Shown: piece by piece, positions 17,922 through 25,990 of the stretch
Position numbering within the stretch: the stretch's first letter is position 1
How the letters are laid out: the number at the start of each line of letters is the position of its first letter
Assembly (NCBI RefSeq): GCF_001722335.1
Contig: NZ_MIHA01000006.1
Coordinates: forward strand, 62,001-126,000
Direction: 5' to 3'
From: Mycolicibacterium flavescens
GTDB taxonomy: Bacteria; Actinomycetota; Actinomycetes; Mycobacteriales; Mycobacteriaceae
Length of the DNA stretch: 64,000 nucleotides
Notes under the pieces: generated by a model
Told to the model about the DNA's origin: nothing
Database searches by the model: none
Seen by the model: the letters and a program-made list of their open reading frames with translations, nothing else
Position numbers and translations under genes: made by a program

Positions 17922-17949
17922 CTCCACGCAATCTCCACACAACCTTCAT
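17922..17949 (+). promoter_or_regulatory. Three direct repeats at 11-bp spacing (response-regulator-type site)
   Basis: CTCCAC at 17922, CTCCAC at 17933 and CTTCAT at 17944 begin exactly 11 bases apart; the first two sit inside a nine-base repeat AATCTCCAC. Eleven-base phasing is the hallmark of OmpR/PhoB-type winged-helix sites. It lies just after the winged-helix/hydrolase gene and 34 bases before the next lipoprotein start, so self-regulation or control of that lipoprotein is a reasonable inference. Confidence 0.45.
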
Positions 17950-17982
17950 GTACCGCAGGTTCGCGGTGAGCATGCTGAGCCC

Positions 17983-18684
17983 ATGAGAAAAATCATCCGC
18001 ACGCTGTTCGTCGGGTTCGCCTCGCTGGTCGCCCTGCTCGCGCTGGCCGGCTGCTCCGGCAACACCGGCACCGACGCGAGCCCCACCTCCGAAGCCGCGC
18101 CCACCAGTTCCGCCGCGGCGTTCCCGCCGTCGGCCCGCTACGTCGCCGACATGACATCGGCGGACGGCAAGACCATGACGATCGGGATTTCGGTCGACGG
18201 CGGTGAGGTCGCCGCCTACGCCTGCAACGGCACCGACGACGAGGCCTGGTTCTTCGGCAAGCAGACCGACGGCCGCATCGACCTGGCTTCCCGGTTCCGC
18301 GACACCCTGCGCGCCGAGCTGGCCGGGACCGACGTGACGGGCGATCTGACGATGAACGGTGTGGCCTACCAGTTCACCGCGGCGCCGGTGTCGGGCGAGG
18401 CGGGTATGTACACCGCCGCGCTCGACGGGGTGCGCGCGTCGTGGGTGGTCCGCGAGGACGGTTCGGCGATCGGCGTGCAACTGAACGGGACCAGCGGGCG
18501 CGACTTCGAGCAGGCCGAACTTCAGCAGCTCAGCGATCTGCAGTTCCGCAACGAGGTGCGCAACAAGCGGCAACTGCAGCAGGCTCAGCAGATCACCCGT
18601 CTGGCCAACGGGTCGATGAGTTCGAAGATCAACGGCCGCGACGTCACCCCGACGTTGGTGACCGGCACGTTCCGGTTGACCTGA
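17983..18684 (+). CDS. Lipoprotein of unknown function (233 aa)
   Basis: Signal peptide MRKIIRTLFVGFASLVALLALAGC ends in a lipobox with acylated Cys24. A Ser/Thr/Ala-rich linker follows (residues 25-48), then a globular domain of about 180 residues with beta-rich segments such as MTSADGKTMTIGISVDGG and a C-terminal helix rich in Gln, Glu and Arg (AELQQLSDLQFRNEVRNKRQ). I do not recognise the family. It is placed in the same direction as the winged-helix/hydrolase gene and may be regulated by it through the 11-bp repeats upstream. Confidence 0.75.
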   Translation: MRKIIRTLFVGFASLVALLALAGCSGNTGTDASPTSEAAPTSSAAAFPPSARYVADMTSADGKTMTIGISVDGGEVAAYACNGTDDEAWFFGKQTDGRIDLASRFRDTLRAELAGTDVTGDLTMNGVAYQFTAAPVSGEAGMYTAALDGVRASWVVREDGSAIGVQLNGTSGRDFEQAELQQLSDLQFRNEVRNKRQLQQAQQITRLANGSMSSKINGRDVTPTLVTGTFRLT

Positions 18685-18698
18685 CGTCCGTTCCTCCG

Positions 18699-18758
18699 GC
18701 GAGCAGTCGCAAAGTGCCCTCTTTTCGCGGCATTTCAGGGTATTTCGCGTCTGCTCGC
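18699..18758. repeat. Large imperfect inverted repeat (22-base arms)
   Basis: GCGAGCAG...AGTGCCCT (18699-18720) and its near-complement AGGGTATT...CTGCTCGC (18737-18758) agree at 18 of 22 positions around a 16-base loop. The outer eight bases, GCGAGCAG/CTGCTCGC, are perfect. Unlike a terminator it has no T-run. It looks like a short interspersed palindromic element of mycobacteria. It ends five bases before the next gene start, so it could affect that gene's translation. Confidence 0.55.
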
Positions 18759-18763
18759 GGGGG

Positions 18764-19363
18764 ATGGCGGCCAAGCTGGCACGCGTGGATCAATGGTTCG
18801 AGCGCAGTCCGTTCATCGGGTTCGCGCCGTGGATCATCTACTGGATCGTCGCCGACGGCGCGAGCACGTGGATGTTCGGCGCGCTGTGCGCGGTGCTGGC
18901 GGCGCTGATCCTCGGCGTGTCGGCGGGGTTCGGCGGCCCCCGACTTCTCGACCTGGTGACCATCGGGTTCTTCATCGCGGTGACCGTCGCGGGCATGGTG
19001 CTCGGCGCCCAGGACCGCGACTGGATGGACACCTACGCCACCACCCTGTCGGCGGGCACGCTCGCGGTGATGGCGGGGGTGTCGCTGGCGTTCGTCCCGT
19101 TCACCGAGCAGTACGCGCCGCCGTCGGCGCCCCGCCACGACTGGGAGAGAGCCGCGTTCCGGCGCACCAACCAGGTGCTGACGCTGATGTGGGCGCTGGT
19201 GTTCGCGCTCATCGCGGTGCTCGGCTACGTCGCGGTGGCCTCGCCGTCGACCGTGCACTGGACCAAGGCCGTCATCCCGGTGGTGGTGATCGTCGGCGCC
19301 ATCGGGATGACCCAGATCTACCCGGAGCGGGTGCGCGCCGGCGTACAACCGCCCGGCAATTGA
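18764..19363 (+). CDS. Integral membrane protein, unknown
   Basis: 199 residues with about six predicted helices: FIGFAPWIIYWIVADGAS, MFGALCAVLAALILGVSAG, LLDLVTIGFFIAVTVAGMVLG, LSAGTLAVMAGVSLAFV, VLTLMWALVFALIAVLGYVAVA and AVIPVVVIVGAIGMTQI. Short polar loops, with an aspartate-rich stretch after helix 3 (AQDRDWMDTYA). No family is recognised. ATG 18764 follows a G-rich stretch; GTG 18785 is in frame. It converges on lppI with four bases between stop codons. Confidence 0.7.
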   Translation: MAAKLARVDQWFERSPFIGFAPWIIYWIVADGASTWMFGALCAVLAALILGVSAGFGGPRLLDLVTIGFFIAVTVAGMVLGAQDRDWMDTYATTLSAGTLAVMAGVSLAFVPFTEQYAPPSAPRHDWERAAFRRTNQVLTLMWALVFALIAVLGYVAVASPSTVHWTKAVIPVVVIVGAIGMTQIYPERVRAGVQPPGN

Positions 19364-19367
19364 CTGT

Positions 19368-20048
19368 TCAGCACTGGAACCTCTCGCCGATTTGCGGGGG
19401 CGCGCTGACCGGCTGCAGGCAGCCGAACGGCTCGATGCCGGCGTCGCTGAACTTCACCGCGGACCGGTTGGCGGAGTCGGCGCAGAACAGCCCGGCCGCA
19501 TCGGAGCGGCAGCGGAAGTCGCCGAAGGACAGCAGCTGCCCGTACGGCAGTTCGGGCCCTTCCCCGGCGGTGAACCGGCCGGGGTCACCGTGCACCGACC
19601 CGACCGTGACGCTGCTGCCGTCGTAGTCGACCCAGCCGCCCTTCCACTCGCCGTAGGCGTCGGCCGGGCGCGGTGGCGGATCGAGCAGATCCACCAGGCA
19701 CGCCAGCGCGCCGTCGGCGCGTTGTGCGGTCATGCACGTGGTCTTGCCGGACGGCGTGGTGAACGCGACGTCCTGCCCGAGTTCGGTGACCTGACCCTCG
19801 CGGGTGGCCTCGCGGTAGGCCGCGACGTCGGCGGGAGCGCCGGCCTCGATCCAGGCGAGCACGCCGTCGATCGGTGCGCCCGGCGCCGGCGCCGCGGTCG
19901 GGGTGGGCCCGCCCGACGACGTGGTGGTGCCCGACGGCGCGCTCGCCGACGGGGCCGGCGGGATCGGTTCGATCCGGTCCGGCTGACCGCCCGTCGTCGA
20001 CGAACACCCGGCCACCAGCACGGACGCGATCAGCACCGCCATTCGCAT
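19368..20048 (-). CDS. lppI: Lipoprotein, LppI-like
   Basis: 226-residue lipoprotein (Cys15 in VLVAGCSS), assigned to LppI because it sits divergently beside lipT as Rv2046/Rv2045c do in M. tuberculosis. A Pro/Ser/Thr linker (residues 20-55) precedes a cysteine-containing extracytoplasmic domain, with KTTCMTAQRADGALACLV and FRCRSDAAGLFCAD probably holding disulfides. A conserved-looking C-terminus ends EPFGCLQPVSAPPQIGERFQC. Function is unknown. Start taken at MRMAVLIASV; the frame also allows a longer N-terminus to 20105 that lacks a signal. Confidence 0.75.
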   Translation of the reverse strand: MRMAVLIASVLVAGCSSTTGGQPDRIEPIPPAPSASAPSGTTTSSGGPTPTAAPAPGAPIDGVLAWIEAGAPADVAAYREATREGQVTELGQDVAFTTPSGKTTCMTAQRADGALACLVDLLDPPPRPADAYGEWKGGWVDYDGSSVTVGSVHGDPGRFTAGEGPELPYGQLLSFGDFRCRSDAAGLFCADSANRSAVKFSDAGIEPFGCLQPVSAPPQIGERFQC

Positions 20049-20121
20049 ACCGGCCAGGCTAGCGGGCCGACACACAATCCCTGACCAGGCGCGGCGGAGG
20101 ACCATTCGCTACCGTCGGGTG

Positions 20122-21630
20122 ATGCACGAACACACCGTCCGCGCAACGATCACCTCCGGAACCATCGAAGGATTCACCCGCGATGGCGTGAACCGGTGGC
20201 GCGCGGTGCCGTATGCCCGCCCGCCCGTGGGCCCGCTGCGGCTACGCGCCCCGCAGCCGGTGCAGCCGTGGCGGGGTGTGCGGTACTGCCACGGATACGG
20301 CAACTGCGCACCCCAGCAGCGCATGTACACCCTGCTCGCGCCCGGCAAGTACCAGCCGATGAGCGAGGACTGCCTGACGCTCAACGTCGTCGCCCCCAAG
20401 CGGCCGCCGCAGTCCCCGCTGCCGGTGATGGTGTTCATCCACGGCGGCGGCTACTTCATGGGCAGTTCGGCCACCCCGATCTACGACGGCGCCTCGCTGG
20501 CCCGCAACGGCTGCGTGTACATCTCGGTCAACTACCGGTTGGGCGCGCTGGGCTGTCTGGACCTGACCTCGCTCTCGGACGCCGAGCACACCTTCGACGA
20601 CAACCTGTACCTGCGCGACCTGGTGATGGCGCTGCGCTGGGTGCGCGACAACGCCGCGGTGTTCGGCGGCGACCCGGACAACGTGACGATCTTCGGCGAG
20701 AGCGCAGGCGCGCACGCGGTCGCCACCCTGCTGGCCGTACCCGCCGCGAAAGGCCTTTTCGCTCAGGCGATCTCGGAGAGCCCGGCGGCCGGCATGGTAC
20801 GCACCCCGGAGGTGGCGCGCCAGTACGCGACGCGGTTCGCCGCGCTGCTCGGCGCCGAGGAGGGTGAGGGCGCCGCCGCGGTGATGGCCGCGCGGCCCGC
20901 CGATCTGGTCCAGGCGTTCGAACGACTGGTCCGACAGGGGCAGCGGGAGATGCTCGGCGCCTTCGCCGCCGGACCCACCAGCGGCAGCGACTACCTGCCC
21001 GTCGACCCGGTCGAGGCGATGCGCGCAGGCACCGCGCACCGGGTGCCGCTGATCGTCGGAACGAACGCCGAGGAGGCCCGCCTGTTCGGCCGCTTCCTCA
21101 AACTGCTGCCCATGTCGGAGCCGATGATCGAACGCCTGCTCGCCGAGGCCGGAGCCGAGGAACGCGAACGGATCACCGCCGCCTACCCCGGATATCCCGG
21201 CGAAGCCGCATGCGTGCAGTTCGGCGGTGACTTCGCGTTCGGCTCGGCGGCATGGCAGATCGCCGAGGCGCACAGCAGGCATGCGCCGACCTACCTCTAC
21301 CGCTACGACTACGCGCCGCGCCCGCTGCGCTGGTCGGGCCTGGGCGCCACGCACGCCACCGAACTGCTCGCGGTGTTCGACGTCTATAGGTCGAAGTTCG
21401 GCAGGCTGCTGACCGCCGCCGGTGACCGGCGCACCGCGCTGAAGGTCAGCGACGACGTGCAGCGCCGGTGGCGCGAGTTCGCCCGCACCGGGGAGCCGGG
21501 CGCGGACTGGCCGGCCTACACCAGCGCCGACCGCGCCGTGCGGGTCTTCGACAGCCGTCCGCGCACCGAATACGATCCGCACGCCGCGCGCCGGCAGGCC
21601 TGGGAGAACTTCTCGCTGGCCGCGCGCTGA
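20122..21630 (+). CDS. lipT: Carboxylesterase type B, LipT-like
   Basis: 502-residue esterase/lipase of the carboxylesterase-B family. The serine nucleophile is in IFGESAGAHAV, the oxyanion glycine stretch is MVFIHGGGYFMGSS, and the histidine is in GLGATHATELLAVF. RYCHGYGNCAPQQ and SEDCLTLNVV contain cysteines that may form the usual N-terminal disulfide. Position beside lppI supports Rv2045c (LipT). No signal peptide is visible, so it is probably cytoplasmic. The product is not known to act on a specific lipid. GTG 20119 is three bases upstream of the ATG chosen. Confidence 0.85.
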   Translation: MHEHTVRATITSGTIEGFTRDGVNRWRAVPYARPPVGPLRLRAPQPVQPWRGVRYCHGYGNCAPQQRMYTLLAPGKYQPMSEDCLTLNVVAPKRPPQSPLPVMVFIHGGGYFMGSSATPIYDGASLARNGCVYISVNYRLGALGCLDLTSLSDAEHTFDDNLYLRDLVMALRWVRDNAAVFGGDPDNVTIFGESAGAHAVATLLAVPAAKGLFAQAISESPAAGMVRTPEVARQYATRFAALLGAEEGEGAAAVMAARPADLVQAFERLVRQGQREMLGAFAAGPTSGSDYLPVDPVEAMRAGTAHRVPLIVGTNAEEARLFGRFLKLLPMSEPMIERLLAEAGAEERERITAAYPGYPGEAACVQFGGDFAFGSAAWQIAEAHSRHAPTYLYRYDYAPRPLRWSGLGATHATELLAVFDVYRSKFGRLLTAAGDRRTALKVSDDVQRRWREFARTGEPGADWPAYTSADRAVRVFDSRPRTEYDPHAARRQAWENFSLAAR

Positions 21631-21679
21631 CCCGTCGGAATCGGCGGCCGCCGACGCGCGAATGTGGTTGCGTTAGCCC

Positions 21680-23614
21680 GTGGCTCACCCTCTGGATCCC
21701 CTCAGCAGCGACGAATTCGCGGCCGTCGCTTCGATGCTGCATCGCGACCACGGCGTCGGTGACGGGTGGCGCTTCGCGTCGGTCGAACTCGCCGAACCCG
21801 ACAAGGCGCAGATCCTGGCGTTCGAGAGCGCAGGGGCGGCACCGCCGCGGCGCGCGACCGTCGTTTGCCTACATCGCGGCAGCAACGCCACCTACAAGGC
21901 CGTGGTGTCGCTGTCGGAGGCCCGAGTCGAGTCGTTCACCCACATCCCGGGGGTGCAGCCAAACTTCACCGTCGACGAGTTCGCCGAGTGTGACCAGCTG
22001 CTGCGCACCCATCCCGATGTCATTGCCGCGCTTGCCGCCCGAGGCATCACCGACATGGATCTGGTGTTCTTCGACACCTGGACCTACGGTCGGGCTGTCG
22101 CGCCGCCGAACTACCGCGACCGCAGGATCGGCTGGTCGGACACCTGGCTCCGGGCCGCCCCGGGCGCCAACCCCTACGCGCATCTGGTCAGCGGCCTGCA
22201 CTGCGTCATCGACCTCAACGCCATGGAACTGCTCGAGGTCGAAGACGCCGGTGAGGTCGAAATCCCGTCGGTGATGGGTGAATACGTGCCCTCGCTGATT
22301 CCGGAGAGCATCCGCGCGCGGTCGCATCGCGAACCGCTCAAGCCCCTGCACATCACCCAGCCCGAGGGCCCGTCGTTCACGCTCGACGGCAACCTGCTGC
22401 GGTGGCAGAACTGGTCGCTGCGGATCGGGTTCAACTACCGCGAGGGCATGGTGCTGCACACCGTGCGCTACCGCGACGGCGACCGGGATCGCTCTGTGGC
22501 GCACCGGTTGTCGTTCGCGGAGATGATCGTGCCCTACCGCGACCCGAGCGTCGACCACTATCGGCGCACCGCATTCGACATCGGCGAGTGGGGGCTCGGC
22601 TTCATGACCACCTCACTGGAGCTGGGCTGCGACTGTCTAGGCGAAATCCGTTATCTGGACGCGGTTCTGCACAACAGCAAGGGTGAGCCGTACACGATCC
22701 GCAACGCGATCTGCATCCACGAGGAAGACAACGCGGTGCTGTGGAAGCACGTCGACCCCGACATCGGGGCGGAGATCCGACGGATGCGGCGCCTGACGGT
22801 GTCCTTCCACGTCACCGTCGCCAACTACGAGTACCTGGTCTACTGGCGGTTCCACCAGGACGGCAACATCGAGTGCGAAGTCCGCGCGACCGGCATCATG
22901 GTGACCACACCGCTGGCGCCCGGACAGCCGCACCCGAACGGGACGCTGGTCGACGAGCGCACGTACGCGCCCTTCCACCAACACTTTCTGGTGGCCCGCC
23001 TCGACATGGACGTCGACGGCGCCGACAACACGGTGTACGTGTCCGAGTCCCACGCCGAACCGACGGGACCGGACAATCCGCACGGCCTGTCGCTGGTCAC
23101 CCGCGACGTGCCGCTGCGGACGGAAAGCGAGGCCAAACAGGACGTCGACTTCGCCACCCAACGCGGGTGGAAGGTCGTCAACACGAACGTCGTCAATGCG
23201 CTGGGTGGTCACCCGGCATACCAGCTGGTGCCCGGTGGAGCTATCCCGTCGATGTTTGCTTCCGACTCGCCGGTGCTGCAGCGCGCCGCGGTGATCGGCC
23301 ACACCCTGTGGGTGACGCCGAACCATCCCGACGAACGTTGGCCCGCAGGAGAATTCGTCAACCAGTCGGCACGTGACTCGGGGCTAGGGGTGTGGACGGC
23401 GGCCGACCGGTCCGTCGAAAACACCGACGTCGTGCTGTGGTATGTATTCGGCATCCACCACATCACGCGGCCGGAGGACTGGCCCGTGATGCCGGTCGAC
23501 GTCGTATCGTTTTGGCTCAAGCCGTTCGGTTTCTTCGACCGCAACCCCGCGCTGGACGTGGTGGCCACGGCGCCTGATATGTGTCACACGGAGGTCACCA
23601 GTGCCCATCACTGA
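21680..23614 (+). CDS. Copper-containing primary amine oxidase
   Basis: 644-residue enzyme oxidising primary amines to aldehydes with H2O2 and ammonia. The topaquinone-forming tyrosine is Y383 in VANYEYLVYW, the catalytic base is D300 in RTAFDIGEWGLG, and copper ligands H433 and H435 are in PFHQHFLVARLDMDVDG, with the third near the end (GIHHITRPEDWPVMP). These numbers lie within two residues of Arthrobacter globiformis phenylethylamine oxidase, so it is probably active. GTG start at 21680. Its last 14 bases overlap the kinase fusion gene, suggesting a linked pathway for an amine. Confidence 0.93.
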   Translation: MAHPLDPLSSDEFAAVASMLHRDHGVGDGWRFASVELAEPDKAQILAFESAGAAPPRRATVVCLHRGSNATYKAVVSLSEARVESFTHIPGVQPNFTVDEFAECDQLLRTHPDVIAALAARGITDMDLVFFDTWTYGRAVAPPNYRDRRIGWSDTWLRAAPGANPYAHLVSGLHCVIDLNAMELLEVEDAGEVEIPSVMGEYVPSLIPESIRARSHREPLKPLHITQPEGPSFTLDGNLLRWQNWSLRIGFNYREGMVLHTVRYRDGDRDRSVAHRLSFAEMIVPYRDPSVDHYRRTAFDIGEWGLGFMTTSLELGCDCLGEIRYLDAVLHNSKGEPYTIRNAICIHEEDNAVLWKHVDPDIGAEIRRMRRLTVSFHVTVANYEYLVYWRFHQDGNIECEVRATGIMVTTPLAPGQPHPNGTLVDERTYAPFHQHFLVARLDMDVDGADNTVYVSESHAEPTGPDNPHGLSLVTRDVPLRTESEAKQDVDFATQRGWKVVNTNVVNALGGHPAYQLVPGGAIPSMFASDSPVLQRAAVIGHTLWVTPNHPDERWPAGEFVNQSARDSGLGVWTAADRSVENTDVVLWYVFGIHHITRPEDWPVMPVDVVSFWLKPFGFFDRNPALDVVATAPDMCHTEVTSAHH

Positions 23615-25553
23615 CGTCATCGAGCGACCCGCCGACCTGACCTCTGAATGGCTGGCGTCGGCGCTGGGCGCTCCGGTCACGGAGTTCACCTTCGAGCGCA
23701 TCGGGACCGGTCAGATGAGCGAGTGCTACCGCATCGCGCTGGGCTACGGCGAGGCCGGGCAGGGACCGTCGTCGGTGGTCCTCAAGGTCGCCGCCACCGA
23801 TCCGGTCAGCCGCCAGACCGGCCTGGCGCTGGGCCTGTACGAGCGAGAGGTGCGCTTCTACACCGACATCGCACCGCGGATCGGCGGTCCGGTGGCGCCG
23901 TGTTTCTCCTCGGCGTTCGACGGTGAGTCCGGCGCGTTCCACCTGCTGCTCGGCGACGCGGGCCCCGCGGTCGTGGGCGACGAGATCCGCGGTGCGTCGC
24001 CCGAGCGGGCGATGCTGGCGCTGGCCGAACTGGGCCGGCTGCACGGGCCGCTGCTCAACGATCCGGCCGCCGCCAGCGCCGACTGGCTCAACCGCGAGGC
24101 GCCGGTCAACCAGGCGCTGATCACCCAGCTCTACGCCGGGTTCGCCGAGCGCTACGCCGACCAGATCGCCCCCGAGCACCGGGTGGTGTGCGAGCGGCTG
24201 GTGGCCGGCTTCGACGCGTATCTGGAAGGGGAGTCGGCAGCCGACCGCGTGATGGGCCTGGTGCACGGCGACTACCGGCTCGACAACATGCTGTTCGGGC
24301 AGCCGGGCGCCGACCGGGCGCTGACGGTCGTCGACTGGCAGACGGTGACGTGGGGGCCTGCGCTGACCGACGTCGCGTACTTTTTGGGCTGCGCACTGCC
24401 GGTCGAGGTGCGGCGCGCGCACTACGACGCGCTGCTGGACTCGTACCACGGGGCGCTGGGGTCGTCCCTGAGCCGCGAGGACGTGCGCGACGGGGTGCGC
24501 AGGCAGAGCTTCTTCGGGGTGATGATGGCCATCATCTCCTCGATGCTGGTGGAGCGGACCGAGCGCGGCGACGAGATGTTCATGACGATGCTGCGGCGGC
24601 ACTGCCAGCATGTGCTCGACGTGGACGCGTTGAGCGTGCTGCCGGAGCCGACGGTGCCCGAGCCGTTGACCCCGGCCGCCGAGGACGAGGTCGCGCACCC
24701 GCCCGGCGAGGAGCCGCTGTGGAACGAGAGCTGGTACTTCGACCTGGTCGACGCAGGCCAGGGGATCGGGGTGTGGGTGAGGCTCGGGCTGTACCCGAAC
24801 CTGGACACGTCGTGGATCAACGGCCTGGTGTGCGGTCCGGACATGCCGACCTATGCGCTGATCGACTTCAAGGGCGACGGGCCGATCGAACTCGACCTCG
24901 ACCCCGCCGAGCCGCTGCGGACCTACCGGGTGACCATGCGCGGGCGCGGCGAGGCCTTCGACGACCCGGCGGGGCTGCTACGCGGCGAGCAGGGCAGGCC
25001 CGTCGAGGTGGCGATGGAGTTGGTGTGGCACACCGCGGGCACGCCGTACCTGTACCGGGTGACCCCGCGCTACGAGATCCCGTGCACGGTGTCGGGCCGC
25101 GTCACCGTCGACGGCCGCGAGTTCGAGTTCACCGACGTGCCCGGCCAGCGCGACCACTCGTGGGGTGTGCGCGACTGGTGGGCGATGGACTGGGTGTGGA
25201 GCGCGCTGCATCTCGACGACGGCACCCGGTTGCACGGTGTCGACATCCGGATTCCCGGCGCGCCGGCGTTCGGCGTGGGCTACGTGCAGACCCGCGGCCA
25301 GTCGCTGCTCGAGTCGCAGACCGTGACGGCGTCGCAGGAGACGTTCGCGGACAACGGTTTACCGTTGCAGACCACGCTGGCGCTCAATCCCGGCGACGTG
25401 GTCGCGACGTTCGAGGCCAAGGGTCACGCGCCGGTGGCGTTGACGTCGACCGACGGCCGGGTCAGTCACTTTCCGCGCGCGTGGGGCACCGTCGCCACCG
25501 CCGACGGCCGCACGGGTGTGGGCTGGCTGGAATGGAACCGCAACCAGCGCTAG
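23601..25553 (+). CDS. APH/choline-kinase-like kinase fused to an unknown C-terminal domain
   Basis: 650-residue fusion. Residues 1-340 are an APH-type kinase: candidate ATP lysine K62 in VVLKVAATDP, catalytic H222-G223-D224 with N229 in LVHGDYRLDNMLFG, and metal aspartate D245 in VVDWQTVTWGP. After a Pro/Glu linker (about 345-360) comes a 280-residue domain with many short strands (ESWYFDLVDAGQGIGVWVRLG, GQRDHSWGVRDWWAMDWVW) that resembles the lipocalin-like DUF7064/7065 group by memory only. GGAGG seven bases before the GTG start. The amine oxidase overlap suggests an amino-alcohol or amine substrate. Confidence 0.85.
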   Translation: MPITDVIERPADLTSEWLASALGAPVTEFTFERIGTGQMSECYRIALGYGEAGQGPSSVVLKVAATDPVSRQTGLALGLYEREVRFYTDIAPRIGGPVAPCFSSAFDGESGAFHLLLGDAGPAVVGDEIRGASPERAMLALAELGRLHGPLLNDPAAASADWLNREAPVNQALITQLYAGFAERYADQIAPEHRVVCERLVAGFDAYLEGESAADRVMGLVHGDYRLDNMLFGQPGADRALTVVDWQTVTWGPALTDVAYFLGCALPVEVRRAHYDALLDSYHGALGSSLSREDVRDGVRRQSFFGVMMAIISSMLVERTERGDEMFMTMLRRHCQHVLDVDALSVLPEPTVPEPLTPAAEDEVAHPPGEEPLWNESWYFDLVDAGQGIGVWVRLGLYPNLDTSWINGLVCGPDMPTYALIDFKGDGPIELDLDPAEPLRTYRVTMRGRGEAFDDPAGLLRGEQGRPVEVAMELVWHTAGTPYLYRVTPRYEIPCTVSGRVTVDGREFEFTDVPGQRDHSWGVRDWWAMDWVWSALHLDDGTRLHGVDIRIPGAPAFGVGYVQTRGQSLLESQTVTASQETFADNGLPLQTTLALNPGDVVATFEAKGHAPVALTSTDGRVSHFPRAWGTVATADGRTGVGWLEWNRNQR

Positions 25554-25564
25554 GGCTTTTGTCG

Positions 25565-25576
25565 GTGAGCGTGCGC
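25565..25576. repeat. 12-bp direct repeat, copy 1 (flanks ynfA)
   Basis: GTGAGCGTGCGC at 25565-25576 is repeated exactly at 25921-25932. The two lie either side of ynfA and extend to 16 bases with one mismatch (T/A before AAC). This copy falls in the convergent gap between the kinase fusion and ynfA. Likely a member of a dispersed short palindrome family; the second copy is part of a larger inverted repeat. Confidence 0.45.
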
Positions 25577-25902
25577 TAACGCGGCGCGTACATGATCAGC
25601 CCGACTCCGAGCAGGCAGATCAGGGCGCCGGTGACATCCCAGCGGTCGGGTCGGAAGCCGTCGGCCACCATGCCCCAGGCCAGCGATCCGGCGATGAAGA
25701 CCCCGCCGTAGGCGGCCAGCACCCGACCGAAGTGCGCGTCCGGTTGAAACGCCGCGATGAACCCGTACGCGCCGAGCGCCATCACCCCGGCGCCGATCCA
25801 CCACCAGCCGCGGTGCTCACGCACGCCCTGCCACACCAGCCACGCGCCGCCGATCTCGAGGATCGCGGCGAGCACGAACAGCAGGACCGACTTCAGCACC
25901 AT
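25576..25902 (-). CDS. YnfA/UPF0060 family small membrane protein
   Basis: 108-residue four-helix membrane protein of the YnfA family, distantly like small multidrug resistance pumps. Helices: [62 protein letters not shown] and [17 protein letters not shown]. The glutamate in the first helix (LEIGGAW) is the conserved charged residue of this family. Length is the family norm with ATG at 25902; an upstream extension ([13 protein letters not shown]) is not family-like. Substrate unknown. Confidence 0.88.
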   Translation of the reverse strand: MVLKSVLLFVLAAILEIGGAWLVWQGVREHRGWWWIGAGVMALGAYGFIAAFQPDAHFGRVLAAYGGVFIAGSLAWGMVADGFRPDRWDVTGALICLLGVGLIMYAPR

Positions 25903-25920
25903 CACGTCGCTCAGCCTGCC

Positions 25921-25980
25921 GTGAGCGTGCGCAAACCGCCGCAAAGCGACGGCGTGTCGTGTTCAAACGCGCACGTTCGC
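25921..25980. repeat. Inverted repeat between ynfA and the SCO6745-family gene
   Basis: Outer arms GTGAGCGTGCGC (25921-25932) and GCGCACGTTCGC (25969-25980) pair at 10 of 12 positions. A smaller hairpin inside it, CCGCCGC-AAA-GCGACGG, pairs at 6 of 7. The left arm is the second copy of the 12-bp repeat that starts at 25565. It looks like a short interspersed palindromic element and may end transcription of the SCO6745-family gene on the minus strand. Confidence 0.5.
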
Positions 25981-25990
25981 GCCAACGGGG

